This document shows, piece by piece, positions 29,546 through 39,863 of a stretch of 64,000 nucleotides of DNA (position 1 is its first letter; each line of letters opens with the position of its first letter). The position numbers and the translations under genes were made by a program. The notes below the pieces were generated by a model, which worked only from the letters and a program-made list of their open reading frames with translations, made no database searches and was not told the DNA's origin. The DNA lies in the NCBI RefSeq assembly GCF_021602155.1, contig NZ_BQHY01000008.1, positions 1-64,000 of the forward strand, in the 5' to 3' direction. The stretch comes from Pseudomonas parakoreensis. GTDB lineage: Bacteria > Pseudomonadota > Gammaproteobacteria > Pseudomonadales > Pseudomonadaceae.

Positions 29546-29563
29546 CAATGTGTGATCCCGGAA

Positions 29564-29661
29564 TGTAGGAGCTGCCGCAGGCTGCGATCTTTACCCGGCG
29601 CACTTGAGTCCTGAGTGAACCCGAAAAGATCAAAAGATCGCAGCCTTCGGCAGCTCCTACA
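29564..29661. repeat. REP doublet between algD and alg8
   Basis: TGTAGGAGCTGCCGCAGGCT and its complement (with CCTTCGGCAG instead of CCTGCGGCAG on the right) flank a 46-bp centre. It stacks directly after the algD hairpin, so two large stem-loops separate algD from alg8. Confidence 0.93.
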
Positions 29662-29765
29662 CAGGGTTCGCCCGAATTGCGCGTGACATTGCAGTTCTTT
29701 GTAAGCCTGCCTTAACCCCATCGGGCCACCGACAGGCTCGCCCGAGATAGAGACGGATGCAGATT

Positions 29766-31247
29766 ATGCACAGGCTAAAGCACGGCCTACTTCAGGCCGC
29801 CGGTTGGCTGTTTTACCTCAGTTTGTTGATGGGCCTGGCCTTGATGCTGCCCACGTCCACATTCGACTCCGAGTCGAAGGACTTCATTTTCCTGATTGGC
29901 GCCGTGGGTATCTGGCGCTACTCGATGGGTGCAACGCACTTTGTGCGCGGCATGATTTTTCTCTACATCGTTTACCCGCACCTGCGCCGCAAAGTGCGTA
30001 AGCTGGGTAAAGCGGCGGACCCGTCGCATGTGTTTCTGATGGTCACCAGTTTCCGTATCGACGCGCTGACCACCGCGCAGGTCTACAGCTCGGTGATCCG
30101 CGAAGCCATCGACTGCGACCTGCCGACCACCGTGGTCTGCTCGATCGTCGAGATGTCCGATGAGCTGCTGGTCAAGGCGCTGTGGGCGCGGATGAATCCG
30201 CCAGACCGGGTGAAGCTCGACTTCGTGCGCATTCCCGGCACAGGCAAACGTGATGGCCTGGCCTACGGTTTCCGCGCGATCTCCCGTCACCTGCCGGACG
30301 ACCGCGCCGTGGTGGCCGTGATCGACGGTGACACCGTGCTCGGTGAAGGCACCGTGCGCAAGACCGTGCCGTGGTTCCAGCTGTTCGGCAATGTCGGCGG
30401 CCTGACCACCAACGAATTCTGCGAAGTGCGCGGCGGCTACATCATGAGCGAATGGCACAAGCTGCGTTTCGCCCAGCGTCACATCAACATGTGCTCGATG
30501 GCCCTGTCCAAGCGCGTACTGACCATGACCGGGCGTATGTCGGTGTTCCGCGCCACCGTGGTGACCGACCCGGAATTCATCGCCGACGTCGAAAGCGACT
30601 CGCTGCAACACTGGCGCCTGGGCCGTTTCAAGTTCCTCACCGGTGATGACAAATCGAGCTGGTTCAGCCTGATGCGTCTGGGTTACGACACCTTTTACGT
30701 GCCGGACGCCGCGATCAACACCGTTGAACATCCGCCGGAAAAGAGCTTCATCAAGGCCAGCCGCAAGCTGATGTTCCGCTGGTACGGCAACAACCTGCGC
30801 CAGAACTCGCGAGCGCTGGGGCTGGGTGTGAAACGCCTCGGCGCCTTCACCTCGGTGGTGCTGTTCGATCAGCGTGTGTCGATGTGGACCTCGCTGCTGG
30901 GCCTGACCGTGGCGATCATCGCCAGCTTCAAGTACGGCGGTGCGTTCATCCTCGCCTACCTGCTGTGGATCGGCATCACGCGCCTGATTCTGACCTTGCT
31001 GCTGTCGTGCTCCGGTCACCGGATCGGCCCGGCCTATCCCGTGATTCTGTATTACAACCAGATCGTCGGTGCGCTGGTGAAGATCTACGTGTTCTTCCGC
31101 CTCGACCAGCAATCCTGGACGCGCCAACCCACTTCCCTGACCCGTGATCTCGCCAGCTTTCAACGTTGGTTCAACACCTGGTCGTCTCGGACCATGACCT
31201 TCTCCGCCGGCAGCATTTTCGTCGCCGTGCTGCTGATGATGGTCTGA
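29766..31247 (+). CDS. alg8: Alginate polymerase catalytic subunit Alg8
   Basis: Inner-membrane family-2 glycosyltransferase that polymerises GDP-mannuronate. From [10 protein letters not shown] the product has 493 residues: N-terminal membrane helices (about 10-70), the cytoplasmic GT domain with [14 protein letters not shown] (Asp 187 and 189), [19 protein letters not shown] containing the QxxRW-like acceptor/product site, then C-terminal helices. An ATG nine bases earlier (29757) is in frame and could be used; MHRLKHG seems the more usual start. Works with Alg44. Confidence 0.95.
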   Translation: MHRLKHGLLQAAGWLFYLSLLMGLALMLPTSTFDSESKDFIFLIGAVGIWRYSMGATHFVRGMIFLYIVYPHLRRKVRKLGKAADPSHVFLMVTSFRIDALTTAQVYSSVIREAIDCDLPTTVVCSIVEMSDELLVKALWARMNPPDRVKLDFVRIPGTGKRDGLAYGFRAISRHLPDDRAVVAVIDGDTVLGEGTVRKTVPWFQLFGNVGGLTTNEFCEVRGGYIMSEWHKLRFAQRHINMCSMALSKRVLTMTGRMSVFRATVVTDPEFIADVESDSLQHWRLGRFKFLTGDDKSSWFSLMRLGYDTFYVPDAAINTVEHPPEKSFIKASRKLMFRWYGNNLRQNSRALGLGVKRLGAFTSVVLFDQRVSMWTSLLGLTVAIIASFKYGGAFILAYLLWIGITRLILTLLLSCSGHRIGPAYPVILYYNQIVGALVKIYVFFRLDQQSWTRQPTSLTRDLASFQRWFNTWSSRTMTFSAGSIFVAVLLMMV

Positions 31248-31282
31248 CCTGCCCCTATTGAATTAACAAGGAAATCGCCCCC

Positions 31283-32452
31283 ATGAATACCGCCGTCAAC
31301 GCCAACGTAGTGCATGAATCCGAAGCCCAGCGTCAGCACGCCCGAGTGAAAATCCCGGCCAAACTGCGCTTCTTCGGCCCGGACCGGACGCCGGTCGAGG
31401 CGCGGGTCCTGGACCTGTCCGCCGGTGGTCTGGCGTTCAACGCCGGACAACTGCCGCTCAAGACCGGCGACGTGTACAAGGCACGCCTGCAATTCGTGAT
31501 CGACAACCTCGGCCTGGCCATGGACGTCGAACTGCAAGTGCGCTCCTACGACCGCCAGAGCGGCCGCGTCGGTTGCCAGTTCCAGAACCTCGAACCGCAA
31601 GACATCTCGACCCTGCGTCACCTGATCACATCGCACCTGGCCGGCGACATCGTCAGCATGGGTGAAGTGCTGGCGACGCTGCAGCGCGACAACTTCACCA
31701 AGGCGCGCAAGGTCAAGGACGGCGGCAGCGGCATGACCCCGTTCGGGCGTCTGAAAGCGGTGACCTTCAGCGCCGGGGTATTCGCCATCGGCCTGGTGGC
31801 GTTCGGTTTCGTCTTCAAGTCGGTGTACGGCATGTACTTCGTCAGCCATGCGCAGGCCGGTCTGGTCAGCGTACCGGGAATGAACATCACCATGCCGCGT
31901 GACGGCACCGTGCAGAGCCTGGTCAAGTCCGACGGCGTCGCCGCCAAAGGCGCCCCGCTGGCGACCTTCAGCACCAGCATGCTCGACGTGCTCAAGGGCC
32001 ATCTCGACGAAGACCAGTTGCAACCGGCCAAGGTGGAAGAACTGTTCGGCAAGCAGATGACCGGCACCCTGACCTCGCCGTGCGATTGCACCGTGGCCCA
32101 GCAACTGGTGGCTGACGGTCAGTACGCAAGCAAAGGCGACGTGATTTTCACCCTGGTACCGCGCAACACCCAGGCCACCGTCGATGCACGCTTCTCCTAT
32201 CGCCAGTTCGGCGACGTGCGTCCGGGGACACCAGTGAGCTTCCAGATTGCCGGCGAAGACCAGACCCGCACCGGCAAGATCGTCAGCAGCACCAGCCTGA
32301 AAAGCGCCGACCTGTCCTCCGACATCCGCGTGCAGATCCAGCCGGACGAACCGCTGGACAGCAGCTTCGCCGGCCGTCCGGTGGAAGTGAACAGCGACCG
32401 TGGTCCGAACCTAAACTGGCTGATCGACAAAGCCATGGCTGCCGGTCTTTAA
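31283..32452 (+). CDS. alg44: Alginate biosynthesis protein Alg44 (c-di-GMP receptor)
   Basis: Inner-membrane co-polymerase that activates Alg8 when its N-terminal PilZ domain binds c-di-GMP. The PilZ motifs are intact: RQHAR at residues 17-21 and DLSAGG at 44-49 (with D44, S46). One membrane helix lies at about 160-185 (FSAGVFAIGLVAFGFVFKSVYG), followed by a periplasmic HlyD/MFP-like domain. 389 residues. AAGGAAA precedes the ATG. Confidence 0.97.
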   Translation: MNTAVNANVVHESEAQRQHARVKIPAKLRFFGPDRTPVEARVLDLSAGGLAFNAGQLPLKTGDVYKARLQFVIDNLGLAMDVELQVRSYDRQSGRVGCQFQNLEPQDISTLRHLITSHLAGDIVSMGEVLATLQRDNFTKARKVKDGGSGMTPFGRLKAVTFSAGVFAIGLVAFGFVFKSVYGMYFVSHAQAGLVSVPGMNITMPRDGTVQSLVKSDGVAAKGAPLATFSTSMLDVLKGHLDEDQLQPAKVEELFGKQMTGTLTSPCDCTVAQQLVADGQYASKGDVIFTLVPRNTQATVDARFSYRQFGDVRPGTPVSFQIAGEDQTRTGKIVSSTSLKSADLSSDIRVQIQPDEPLDSSFAGRPVEVNSDRGPNLNWLIDKAMAAGL

Positions 32453-32467
32453 GTCGAGGACATGCCT

Positions 32468-33973
32468 GTGACTATCATCCGTCTCCTGAGAACACCGCGA
32501 TCCCTGTGGGAGCTGGCTTGCCAGCGATTGGATCAACGCGGTCTGTCTGACACACCGAGCCGCCTGAATCGCTGGCAAGCCAGCTCCCACAGAGGTCATA
32601 TGGTGTGCTCGCTGGCACTGGCCGTCAGCCTCGCCGGTTGCGCCGGCCTGCCCGACCAGCGCCTGGCCAACGAAGCGCTCAAGCGTGGCGACACTGCCAC
32701 TGCCGCGCAGAACTACCGCGCACTGGCCGATCTGGGTTACAGCGAGGCGCAAGTCGGTCTCGCCGATATTCAGGTCGACAGCCGCGACCCCGAGCAGATC
32801 AAACAGGCCGAAGCGACCTACCGCGCAGCCGCCGACGTGTCGCCACGGGCCCAGGCCCGTCTCGGCCGTCTGCTGGTGGCCAAGCCCGGTTCCACCGAAG
32901 CCGAGCACCACGAAGCAGAAAGCCTGCTGAAAAAAGCCGCCGCCAACGGCGAAGGCAACACGTTGATCCCGCTGGCGATGCTGTACCTGCAATACCCGCA
33001 CAGCTTCCCCAACATCAACGCACAGCAACAGATCGATCAGTGGCGCAAATCCGGTTACCCGGAAGCGGGTCTGGCGCAGGTGCTGCTGTATCGCACCCAA
33101 GGCACTTACGACCAGCATCTGGATGACGTGGAAAAGATCTGCAAAGCCGCGCTCAACACCACCGACATCTGCTACGTCGAACTGGCCACGGTGTATCAGA
33201 AACGTGCCCAGCCTGAGCAACAGGCCGAGCTGCTCAAGCAGATGCAGGCCGGTTACAGCCGCGGCACGGTCAGCGCGCAGCGCGTCGATTCGGTGGCCCG
33301 CGTGCTGGCTGATTCGACCCTGGGCAAGACCGACGAAAAGACCGCACAGTCGCTGCTCGAACCGATCGCACCGGGCTACCCGGCGTCGTGGGTGACCCTC
33401 GCGCAACTGCTTTACGACTTCCCGGAACTGGGCGACGTCGATCAGATGATGAAGTACCTGGACAACGGCCGCGCCGCCGACCAGCCGCGCGCCGAACTGT
33501 TGCTGGGCAAGCTCTATTACGAAGGCAAACTGGTGCCGGCCGACGCCAAAGTCGCCGAAGAACACTTCCAGAAAGCCGTCGGCCGCGAAGTCGCCGCTGA
33601 CTACTACCTCGGCCAGATCTATCGCCGTGGTTACCTGGGCAAGGTCTATCCGCAGAAGGCTCTCGACCACCTGCTGACCGCTGCGCGCAACGGCCAGAAC
33701 AGCGCCGACTTCGCCATCGCCCAACTGTTTTCCCAAGGCAAGGGCACCAAGCCCGACCCGCTCAACGCCTATGTATTCAGCCAATTGGCCAAGGCGCAGA
33801 ACACCCCGCAAGCCGATGAACTGGCGACCACCCTCGCAGCGCAATTGCCGCCCGAGCGTCTGGCCGAAGCCCAGCGCCTGCTGCAACAGGAACAGGCCAG
33901 CCGTGGCGCCCTGAACCAGAACACGCTGCAACTGCACGCCCTGCAAGAAGAAGACGGCGAGGAATCCCTATGA
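32468..33973 (+). CDS. algK: Alginate export lipoprotein AlgK, with a REP doublet inside its 5' coding part
   Basis: Outer-membrane lipoprotein with Sel1/TPR-like repeats that scaffolds the AlgE secretin complex. The mature part is normal: lipobox LAGC (Cys at about residue 58), then [17 protein letters not shown] and repeats to the end. Its start is abnormal. GAGGA (32456-32460) is ideally placed for GTG at 32468 (ATG at 32462 is too close), giving [10 protein letters not shown], but an 89-bp REP doublet (32504-32592) then encodes about 30 residues ([14 protein letters not shown]...RWQASSHRG) before the hydrophobic core [11 protein letters not shown]. The frame survives. An internal ATG at 32600 with AGAGG four bases upstream could restart translation just before that core. 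Overlaps algE by ATGA. Confidence 0.9.
   Translation: MTIIRLLRTPRSLWELACQRLDQRGLSDTPSRLNRWQASSHRGHMVCSLALAVSLAGCAGLPDQRLANEALKRGDTATAAQNYRALADLGYSEAQVGLADIQVDSRDPEQIKQAEATYRAAADVSPRAQARLGRLLVAKPGSTEAEHHEAESLLKKAAANGEGNTLIPLAMLYLQYPHSFPNINAQQQIDQWRKSGYPEAGLAQVLLYRTQGTYDQHLDDVEKICKAALNTTDICYVELATVYQKRAQPEQQAELLKQMQAGYSRGTVSAQRVDSVARVLADSTLGKTDEKTAQSLLEPIAPGYPASWVTLAQLLYDFPELGDVDQMMKYLDNGRAADQPRAELLLGKLYYEGKLVPADAKVAEEHFQKAVGREVAADYYLGQIYRRGYLGKVYPQKALDHLLTAARNGQNSADFAIAQLFSQGKGTKPDPLNAYVFSQLAKAQNTPQADELATTLAAQLPPERLAEAQRLLQQEQASRGALNQNTLQLHALQEEDGEESL
32504..32592. repeat. REP doublet inside algK
   Basis: TGTGGGAGCTGGCTTGCCAG (left arm 32504-32528) and its exact complement (right arm 32568-32592) lie in the coding frame between the n-region and hydrophobic core of the AlgK signal peptide. 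The 25-bp arms match perfectly, so the element looks recent or actively maintained. Confidence 0.97.
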
Positions 33974-35451
33974 AGTTGAATCCCTTTGTGAAGGCTGGCA
34001 TTGGCCTCACGTTCGCGCTGATCTGGTCTTGCCCGACACTGGCCGCGATCACTGAAACCAAGAACTTCGGCCTGGAAGTGAAAATCACCGGCCAGTCCGA
34101 AGACGACCGCGACCTCGGCACCGCCAGCGGCGGCGACGTCAACGGTGTGGGCCTGGACCTGCGTCCATGGATCTACGGCGAAAGCGGCGCGTGGAGCGCC
34201 TACGCCATGGGTCAGGCCGTGATCTCGACCGACATTATCGAAACCGACACCCTGCAGCAGTCCGACGGTGAACAAACCACCGACAACAGCGACCGCAAAA
34301 CCAAGAAAAACTACCTGGCGATGCGCGAATTCTGGGTCGGCTACAGCGGCCTGACGCCGTACCCCGGCGAGATGCTCAAGTTCGGTCGCCAGCGTCTGCG
34401 CAATGACGACGGCCAATGGCGTGACACCAACATCGAAGCGCTGAACTGGACCTTCGACACCACCCTGCTGCGCGCCAACGTCGGTGTCGCCGAACGCTTC
34501 AGCGAATACCGCACCGACCTCAAAGAGCTGGCGCCAAAAGACAAGGATCGCCTGCACGCCTACGCCGATGCCGCTTACCAGTGGACACCGGGTAACTGGG
34601 TCGGCATTCGCGGTCATCACACCCACGACAACGGCAAGCTCGATTACGCCGAACCGGGCGTGCCCCGCGACACCCTCGACAAAACCCAGAACGGCGACAT
34701 CAGCTGGCTCGGTCTGACCGCCGACAGCGACGCCTACAACTGGCGCAACACCAACACCATCAACTACTGGGGCAGCATCACCGGCATGAGCGGCGACCTT
34801 GATTCGGTCAACCCGCTGAACGCCGATGGCAGCCGTCCGGCGCAAGCCAAGCGCAGTGATGACATCAACGGCTGGGCCACCGACCTGGGCGTGCGCCTGC
34901 GCCTCGATCCGCAGTGGCAGGTCGGTGCAGCCTACGCCCGCGCCAGCGCCGATTACCAGCAGAACGGTCTGGAAAGCAACCGCTCCAACTACACCGGTAC
35001 CCGCTCGCGGGTGCACCGTTTCGGCGAAGCATTCCGTGGCGAAATGAACAACATGCAGACCGCGACCCTGTTCGGTTCGTGGATGCTCAACGACCAGTAC
35101 GACGCCAGCCTGATCTACCACAAGTTCTGGCGCGTGGACGGCAACAAGCCGGTGGGCAGCAACGGCATCAACGCCGTGGAAAACAACACCGACGACGTCA
35201 CCGGCGCAATCCTCTCCAGCACCTCGCTGCCACTGCAGGATGGCAACAAGGACCTGGGTCAGGAAATGGACCTGGTGGTGACCAAGTACTTCAAGCAAGG
35301 CTTGCTGCCGGCGGCGTTGAGCCAGTCGATCGACGAACCGTCGGCGCTGGTGCGTTTCCGTGGCGGTGTGTTCAAGCCGGGTGATGCCTATGGCAGCCAG
35401 GTCGATTCGTACATGCACCGCGCGTTCATCGACGTGATCTGGCGCTTCTGA
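33970..35451 (+). CDS. algE: Alginate outer-membrane porin AlgE
   Basis: Monomeric beta-barrel (18 strands in the known structure) that exports alginate. 493 residues with signal peptide [25 protein letters not shown], alternating beta-strand pattern, and C-terminal ...[10 protein letters not shown] ending in phenylalanine as outer-membrane proteins do. Residues such as the arginine-rich lumen ([24 protein letters not shown]) are those expected. GAGGA precedes the ATG, which overlaps the algK stop. Confidence 0.97.
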   Translation: MKLNPFVKAGIGLTFALIWSCPTLAAITETKNFGLEVKITGQSEDDRDLGTASGGDVNGVGLDLRPWIYGESGAWSAYAMGQAVISTDIIETDTLQQSDGEQTTDNSDRKTKKNYLAMREFWVGYSGLTPYPGEMLKFGRQRLRNDDGQWRDTNIEALNWTFDTTLLRANVGVAERFSEYRTDLKELAPKDKDRLHAYADAAYQWTPGNWVGIRGHHTHDNGKLDYAEPGVPRDTLDKTQNGDISWLGLTADSDAYNWRNTNTINYWGSITGMSGDLDSVNPLNADGSRPAQAKRSDDINGWATDLGVRLRLDPQWQVGAAYARASADYQQNGLESNRSNYTGTRSRVHRFGEAFRGEMNNMQTATLFGSWMLNDQYDASLIYHKFWRVDGNKPVGSNGINAVENNTDDVTGAILSSTSLPLQDGNKDLGQEMDLVVTKYFKQGLLPAALSQSIDEPSALVRFRGGVFKPGDAYGSQVDSYMHRAFIDVIWRF

Positions 35452-35477
35452 TGCAAACCGCCAAGGGAGTGCCCGAC

Positions 35478-37049
35478 ATGCACCATGCAAGGAAAGGCTC
35501 GCTCAGCCTGTTGGCCGGCGCCATGCTGCTGGCCTCCGCTGGCGCGTTCGCCACGGTGGAACCGGCCAAGCCGGTGACCACCGCCAAAGAGCTGCAACAA
35601 GCCAAGACCTACACCGTCAGCAGCGCGCCGACCGAGGCGCTGGAGCTGGCCAAGCCGAAACTGCCCGACCTGTCCGGCTTCACCGCCGAGGCTGCCGCTG
35701 CGAAGATCAATCGCAGCAAACCGGGCAAGATCAGCGTGCGCCGGATGATGCAGGAAGACGCCCTGAAGGACTTCATCGGCGGCGACAACAAGATGGCCGA
35801 ATGGGTGGTGCGTCAGCACGGTATCCCGCAGGCGATCTTCGTCGATGACGGTTACCTGAACCTCAAGGATCTGGCGCAGAAGCTGCCCAAGCAGTACTTC
35901 AGCGAGACCTCGCCGGGCGTGTACCTGGCGAAGCTGCCGATTGTGGTCGGCCGCAAAGGCATCCTCGAAATCGACGGCCAGACCCAGGAATTGCGCCTGT
36001 CGCAAGAAGCGGGTTCGTTCCTGGTCAACGACGGTCAGTTGTTTGTGCGTGACACCAAAGTCACTGGCTGGCGCGAGAAGGACAACGGCCCGGCCACCTT
36101 CCGTTCGCCGAAGGAGTTCCGTCCGTTCCTGCTGGCCTGGGGCGGCACCGAGACCTACATCGTCAACAGCAAGATGGCCAGTTTCGGTTACGCCAACAGT
36201 AAGTCGTACGGGGTGAGTATTTCCCAGTACACGCCGAACATGGCCAAGGTCCTCAAGCGTCCCGAGCCGACCGGCTGGATCGTCGGCTCCGAGTTCTCCG
36301 ACATGTGGTACGGCTTCTACTGCTACGAGACCCGCGACTTCGTGGTCAAGGGCAACACCTACAAGGACAACATCGTCTACGGCATCGACCCGCACGACCG
36401 TTCCCACGGTCTGATCATTGCCGAGAACACCGTCCACGGCACGAAGAAGAAGCACGGCATCATCATTTCCCGTGAGGTGAACGACAGCTTCATCTTCAAC
36501 AACAAGAGCTACGACAACCACCTCTCGGGCCTGGTGATCGACCGTAACAGCGTCAACAACATCATTGCCTACAACGAGATCTACAAGAACCACACGGACG
36601 GCATCACCCTCTACGAGTCCGCCGACAACCTGCTGTGGGGCAACAAGGTCATCAGCAACAAGCGCCACGGCATCCGCATTCGTAACAGCGTGAACATCCG
36701 CCTCTACGAAAACGTCGCCATGGCCAACGGGCTGACCGGCGTCTACGGCCACATCAAGGACCTGACCGACACCGACCGCGACATCAAGCTCGACCCGTTC
36801 GACGCGCAAGTCTCACTGATCGTGGTCGGCGGTGAACTGGCGGCCAACGGCAGCGGGCCGATGGCCATCGACTCGCCGTTGAGCGTCGAGCTGTATCGCG
36901 TATCGATGCTGGCGCCGACCAAGTCCAGCGGCATCAGCTTCAACGGCATCCTCGGCGAACGCCAGGATGAAATTCTCGACCTGCTGGTGCGCCAGCAGAA
37001 AGCCGTACTGATCGACCCTGTCGAACGCCAGACCGAACTGCGGGACTGA
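35478..37049 (+). CDS. algG: Mannuronan C5-epimerase AlgG
   Basis: Periplasmic enzyme converting polymer mannuronate to guluronate. The 523-residue product has signal peptide MHHARKGSLSLLAGAMLLASAGAFA, a right-handed beta-helix with parallel repeats, and the catalytic motif DPHD at 304-307 (NIVYGIDPHDRSHGL). An earlier ATG (35451) overlaps the algE stop, but AAGGGAG eight bases before 35478 favours the later start. Confidence 0.96.
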   Translation: MHHARKGSLSLLAGAMLLASAGAFATVEPAKPVTTAKELQQAKTYTVSSAPTEALELAKPKLPDLSGFTAEAAAAKINRSKPGKISVRRMMQEDALKDFIGGDNKMAEWVVRQHGIPQAIFVDDGYLNLKDLAQKLPKQYFSETSPGVYLAKLPIVVGRKGILEIDGQTQELRLSQEAGSFLVNDGQLFVRDTKVTGWREKDNGPATFRSPKEFRPFLLAWGGTETYIVNSKMASFGYANSKSYGVSISQYTPNMAKVLKRPEPTGWIVGSEFSDMWYGFYCYETRDFVVKGNTYKDNIVYGIDPHDRSHGLIIAENTVHGTKKKHGIIISREVNDSFIFNNKSYDNHLSGLVIDRNSVNNIIAYNEIYKNHTDGITLYESADNLLWGNKVISNKRHGIRIRNSVNIRLYENVAMANGLTGVYGHIKDLTDTDRDIKLDPFDAQVSLIVVGGELAANGSGPMAIDSPLSVELYRVSMLAPTKSSGISFNGILGERQDEILDLLVRQQKAVLIDPVERQTELRD

Positions 37050-37059
37050 GGATAATTTT

Positions 37060-38520
37060 ATGCACCCACACTTGATCAAATTACTCAGCCTGTCGGCCCT
37101 GACCGTGGGCATTCTGGCGGCCAGCAATGCTGCCCGCGCCGATGAAGCGGCGGGCGCCACCGCGCCAAAATTCAGCGCCGAACCGTGCTGCAACCTGTGC
37201 CCGGCCGCGCACGACGCGAAGAACTACACCACGCGTTATCAGCAGAACTTCACCACCCTGGTGCAGGCGCAGGGTGACTGGCTGTTCCGTACCCAGGAAG
37301 ATTTGCGCACCGAGTTCAACACCACCCCGGCCGGCTACAAACGCCTGCAACAACTGCACGATGCGTTCAAGGCCAAAGGCGTCGAACTGGTGATCGTTTA
37401 CCAGCCGACCCGTGGTCTGGTGAACCGCAACAAGCTCAACCCGCAGGAAAAAGCCGCGTTCGATTACGAGAAAGCGCTGGGCAACTACAAGACCATGCTC
37501 GGCCGATTCGCCAAGATGGGATACGTGGTACCGGACCTGTCGCCGCTGACCAACGAATCGCTGCCGGACACCCTGCCCGCCCACGATTTCTACTTCCGCG
37601 GCGACCAGCACTGGACCCCATACGGTGCTCAGCGCACAGCGAAAATCGTCGCCGAGAAGGTCAAGCAGATCCCGGCCTTCGCCGACATTCCCAAGCGTGA
37701 ATTCGAGACCAAGCGCACCGGGCGCATGGGCAAGACCGGCACCCTGCACAACATGGCCGGGCAACTGTGCGGCACCAGTTACGCGATCCAGTACATGGAC
37801 CAGTTCACCACCGAGCCGAAAGGCGAGGCCGGTGACGGCGACCTGTTCGGTGATTCCGGCAACCCGCAAATCACCCTCGTGGGCACCTCGCACAGCGGCA
37901 AGAACTACAACTTCGCCGGCTTCCTCGAAGAGGCCATTGGCGCCGACATCCTCAATGTCGCCTTCCCCGGCGGTGGTCTCGAAGGTTCGATGCTGCAGTA
38001 CCTCGGTAGCGATGAATTCCAAAAGACCCCGCCGAAGATTCTGATCTGGGAATTCTCGCCGCTGTACCGCCTCGACCAGGAAACCATCTATCGCCAGATG
38101 ATGGCGCTGCTGGATAACGGTTGCGAAGGCAAGGAAACCCAAATGTCCGCCAGCACCACGCTCAAGCCTGGCGGCAAACAGGAACTGCTGGTCAATAGCA
38201 AAAACCTGAACCTGCAGAACAGCAGCCATCAGGTCGACATCCGCTTCGCCGACACCTCGGTGAAAACCCTGCAAGCCACCCTCTGGTACATGAACGGTCG
38301 CCACGAGGACATCAAGATCGAGAAACCGGAAACCTCCGACACCGACGGTCGTTTCGCCTTTGAGCTGCGCACGGACGAAGACTGGGCCTCGCAAAATCTG
38401 CTGGCCGTCGAAGTCCAGGGCCCGGAAGCGGGTACCGCGCCGCAAAAAGTCGAAGCGAAAATCTGCAAACGCAACGTATTCCCGGGCGCTGGGCCACAAA
38501 CCGCTCAGCTCGGGCAATGA
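37060..38520 (+). CDS. algX: Alginate O-acetyltransferase AlgX
   Basis: Periplasmic terminal acetyltransferase with an SGNH-like domain and a C-terminal carbohydrate-binding module; it also bridges the export complex. Signal peptide [27 protein letters not shown]; catalytic triad visible as Asp 182 and His 184 in DQHWTP and Ser 277 in LVGTSHSG, offset by eight from P. aeruginosa. 486 residues. GAGGA before the ATG. Its last four bases overlap the frame of algL. Confidence 0.96.
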   Translation: MHPHLIKLLSLSALTVGILAASNAARADEAAGATAPKFSAEPCCNLCPAAHDAKNYTTRYQQNFTTLVQAQGDWLFRTQEDLRTEFNTTPAGYKRLQQLHDAFKAKGVELVIVYQPTRGLVNRNKLNPQEKAAFDYEKALGNYKTMLGRFAKMGYVVPDLSPLTNESLPDTLPAHDFYFRGDQHWTPYGAQRTAKIVAEKVKQIPAFADIPKREFETKRTGRMGKTGTLHNMAGQLCGTSYAIQYMDQFTTEPKGEAGDGDLFGDSGNPQITLVGTSHSGKNYNFAGFLEEAIGADILNVAFPGGGLEGSMLQYLGSDEFQKTPPKILIWEFSPLYRLDQETIYRQMMALLDNGCEGKETQMSASTTLKPGGKQELLVNSKNLNLQNSSHQVDIRFADTSVKTLQATLWYMNGRHEDIKIEKPETSDTDGRFAFELRTDEDWASQNLLAVEVQGPEAGTAPQKVEAKICKRNVFPGAGPQTAQLGQ

Positions 38521-38528
38521 GGTCTGCT

Positions 38529-39653
38529 ATGCGAAATCGAACGATCAAACACCTGCTTGCGCCATCCCTGCTGACCCTGGCGATGTTCGCCGGGGCCACT
38601 CAGGCCGCCGCGCCATTGCGCCCGCCGCAGGGCTATTTCGCCCCGGTGGATAAATTCAAGAGCGGTGACAACAGCGAAGGCTGCGACGCGATGCCGGCGC
38701 CGTACACCGGACCGCTGCAATTTCGCAGCAAATACGAAGGCTCGGACAAGGCCCGCGCGACCCTGAACGTGCAGTCGGAAAAAGCCTTCCGCGACACCAC
38801 CAAGGACATCACCACCCTGGAGCGCGGCACCGCCAAACGAGTGATGCAGTTCATGCGCGACGGCCGTCCGGAGCAGCTCGACTGCACGCTGAACTGGCTG
38901 ACCGCGTGGGCCAAGGCCGATGCGTTGATGTCGAAAGACTTCAACCACACCGGCAAGTCGATGCGCAAATGGGCGCTGGGCAGCATGGCCTCTTCGTACA
39001 TCCGCCTGAAGTTCTCCGACTCGCATCCGCTGGCCACGCATCAGCAAGAAGCGCAGCAGATCGAGGCGTGGTTCAGCAAGATGGCCGATCAGGTGGTCAG
39101 CGACTGGGACAACCTGCCGCTGGAAAAAACCAACAACCACTCGTACTGGGCCGCCTGGTCGGTGATGGCCACCGCCGTCGCCACCAACCGTCGCGACCTG
39201 TTCGACTGGGCGGTGAAGGAATACAAGGTCGGGGTCAATCAAGTCGACGCCGACGGCTTCCTGCCCAACGAACTCAAGCGCCAGCAACGCGCCCTCGCCT
39301 ATCACAACTACGCCCTGCCGCCACTGGCGATGATCGCCAGCTTCGCCCAGGTCAACGGGGTGGATCTGCGTCAGGAAAACAACAGCGCGCTCAAGCGTCT
39401 GGGTGATCGGGTGCTGGCCGGGGTGAAAGACCCGGATCAGTTCGAGGAAAAGAACGGCAAGAAACAGGACATGACCGACCTGAAAGAGGACATGAAATTC
39501 GCCTGGCTCGAACCGTTCTGCACCCTCTACACCTGCCCGGCGGATGTGATCGAGAAGAAGCACGGCATGCAACCGTTCAAGACCTTCCGCCTCGGCGGCG
39601 ACCTGACCAAGGTCTACGACCCGTCGCACGAGAAGGGCAACAAAGGTTCGTAG
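38529..39653 (+). CDS. algL: Alginate lyase AlgL
   Basis: Periplasmic family PL5 lyase that clears misdirected polymer. 374 residues with signal peptide [26 protein letters not shown], and the PL5 active-site motif NNHSYW at 202-207 (His 204). The start at 38529 has GAGG six bases upstream; an ATG 12 bases earlier overlaps the algX stop. Confidence 0.96.
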   Translation: MRNRTIKHLLAPSLLTLAMFAGATQAAAPLRPPQGYFAPVDKFKSGDNSEGCDAMPAPYTGPLQFRSKYEGSDKARATLNVQSEKAFRDTTKDITTLERGTAKRVMQFMRDGRPEQLDCTLNWLTAWAKADALMSKDFNHTGKSMRKWALGSMASSYIRLKFSDSHPLATHQQEAQQIEAWFSKMADQVVSDWDNLPLEKTNNHSYWAAWSVMATAVATNRRDLFDWAVKEYKVGVNQVDADGFLPNELKRQQRALAYHNYALPPLAMIASFAQVNGVDLRQENNSALKRLGDRVLAGVKDPDQFEEKNGKKQDMTDLKEDMKFAWLEPFCTLYTCPADVIEKKHGMQPFKTFRLGGDLTKVYDPSHEKGNKGS

Positions 39654-39669
39654 GACAGGACACAAAACC

Positions 39670-39760
39670 CTGTGGGAGCTGGCTTGCCAGCGATTGCAAT
39701 CCGACATTCAACACGGATGTCGAACGACCTGACGCTATCGCTGGCAAGCCAGCTCCCACA
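39670..39760. repeat. REP doublet between algL and algI
   Basis: TGTGGGAGCTGGCTTGCCAG and its complement, 25-bp arms around a 41-bp centre, 16 bases after the algL stop. Followed by CCCCC (39791) and G-tracts (39807-39812, 39816-39822) before the algI start. Confidence 0.95.
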
Positions 39761-39863
39761 CGGGTTGTGGTGAATCTGGATGCAATACATCCCCCGGAAT
39801 TTTCATGGGGGGTTTGGGGGGGCTTTGGCCCTTGACTGTTGGTTCAAACATGGAGAGATCGGG

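Noticed and set aside
28151-29548. A 465-codon minus-strand frame opposite algD
   Set aside because: Antisense shadow of algD; composition is histidine/valine-rich noise with no domain.
34914-35384. 156-codon plus-strand frame inside algE
   Set aside because: Out-of-frame shadow, arginine/glutamine-rich as expected from GC-rich coding DNA.
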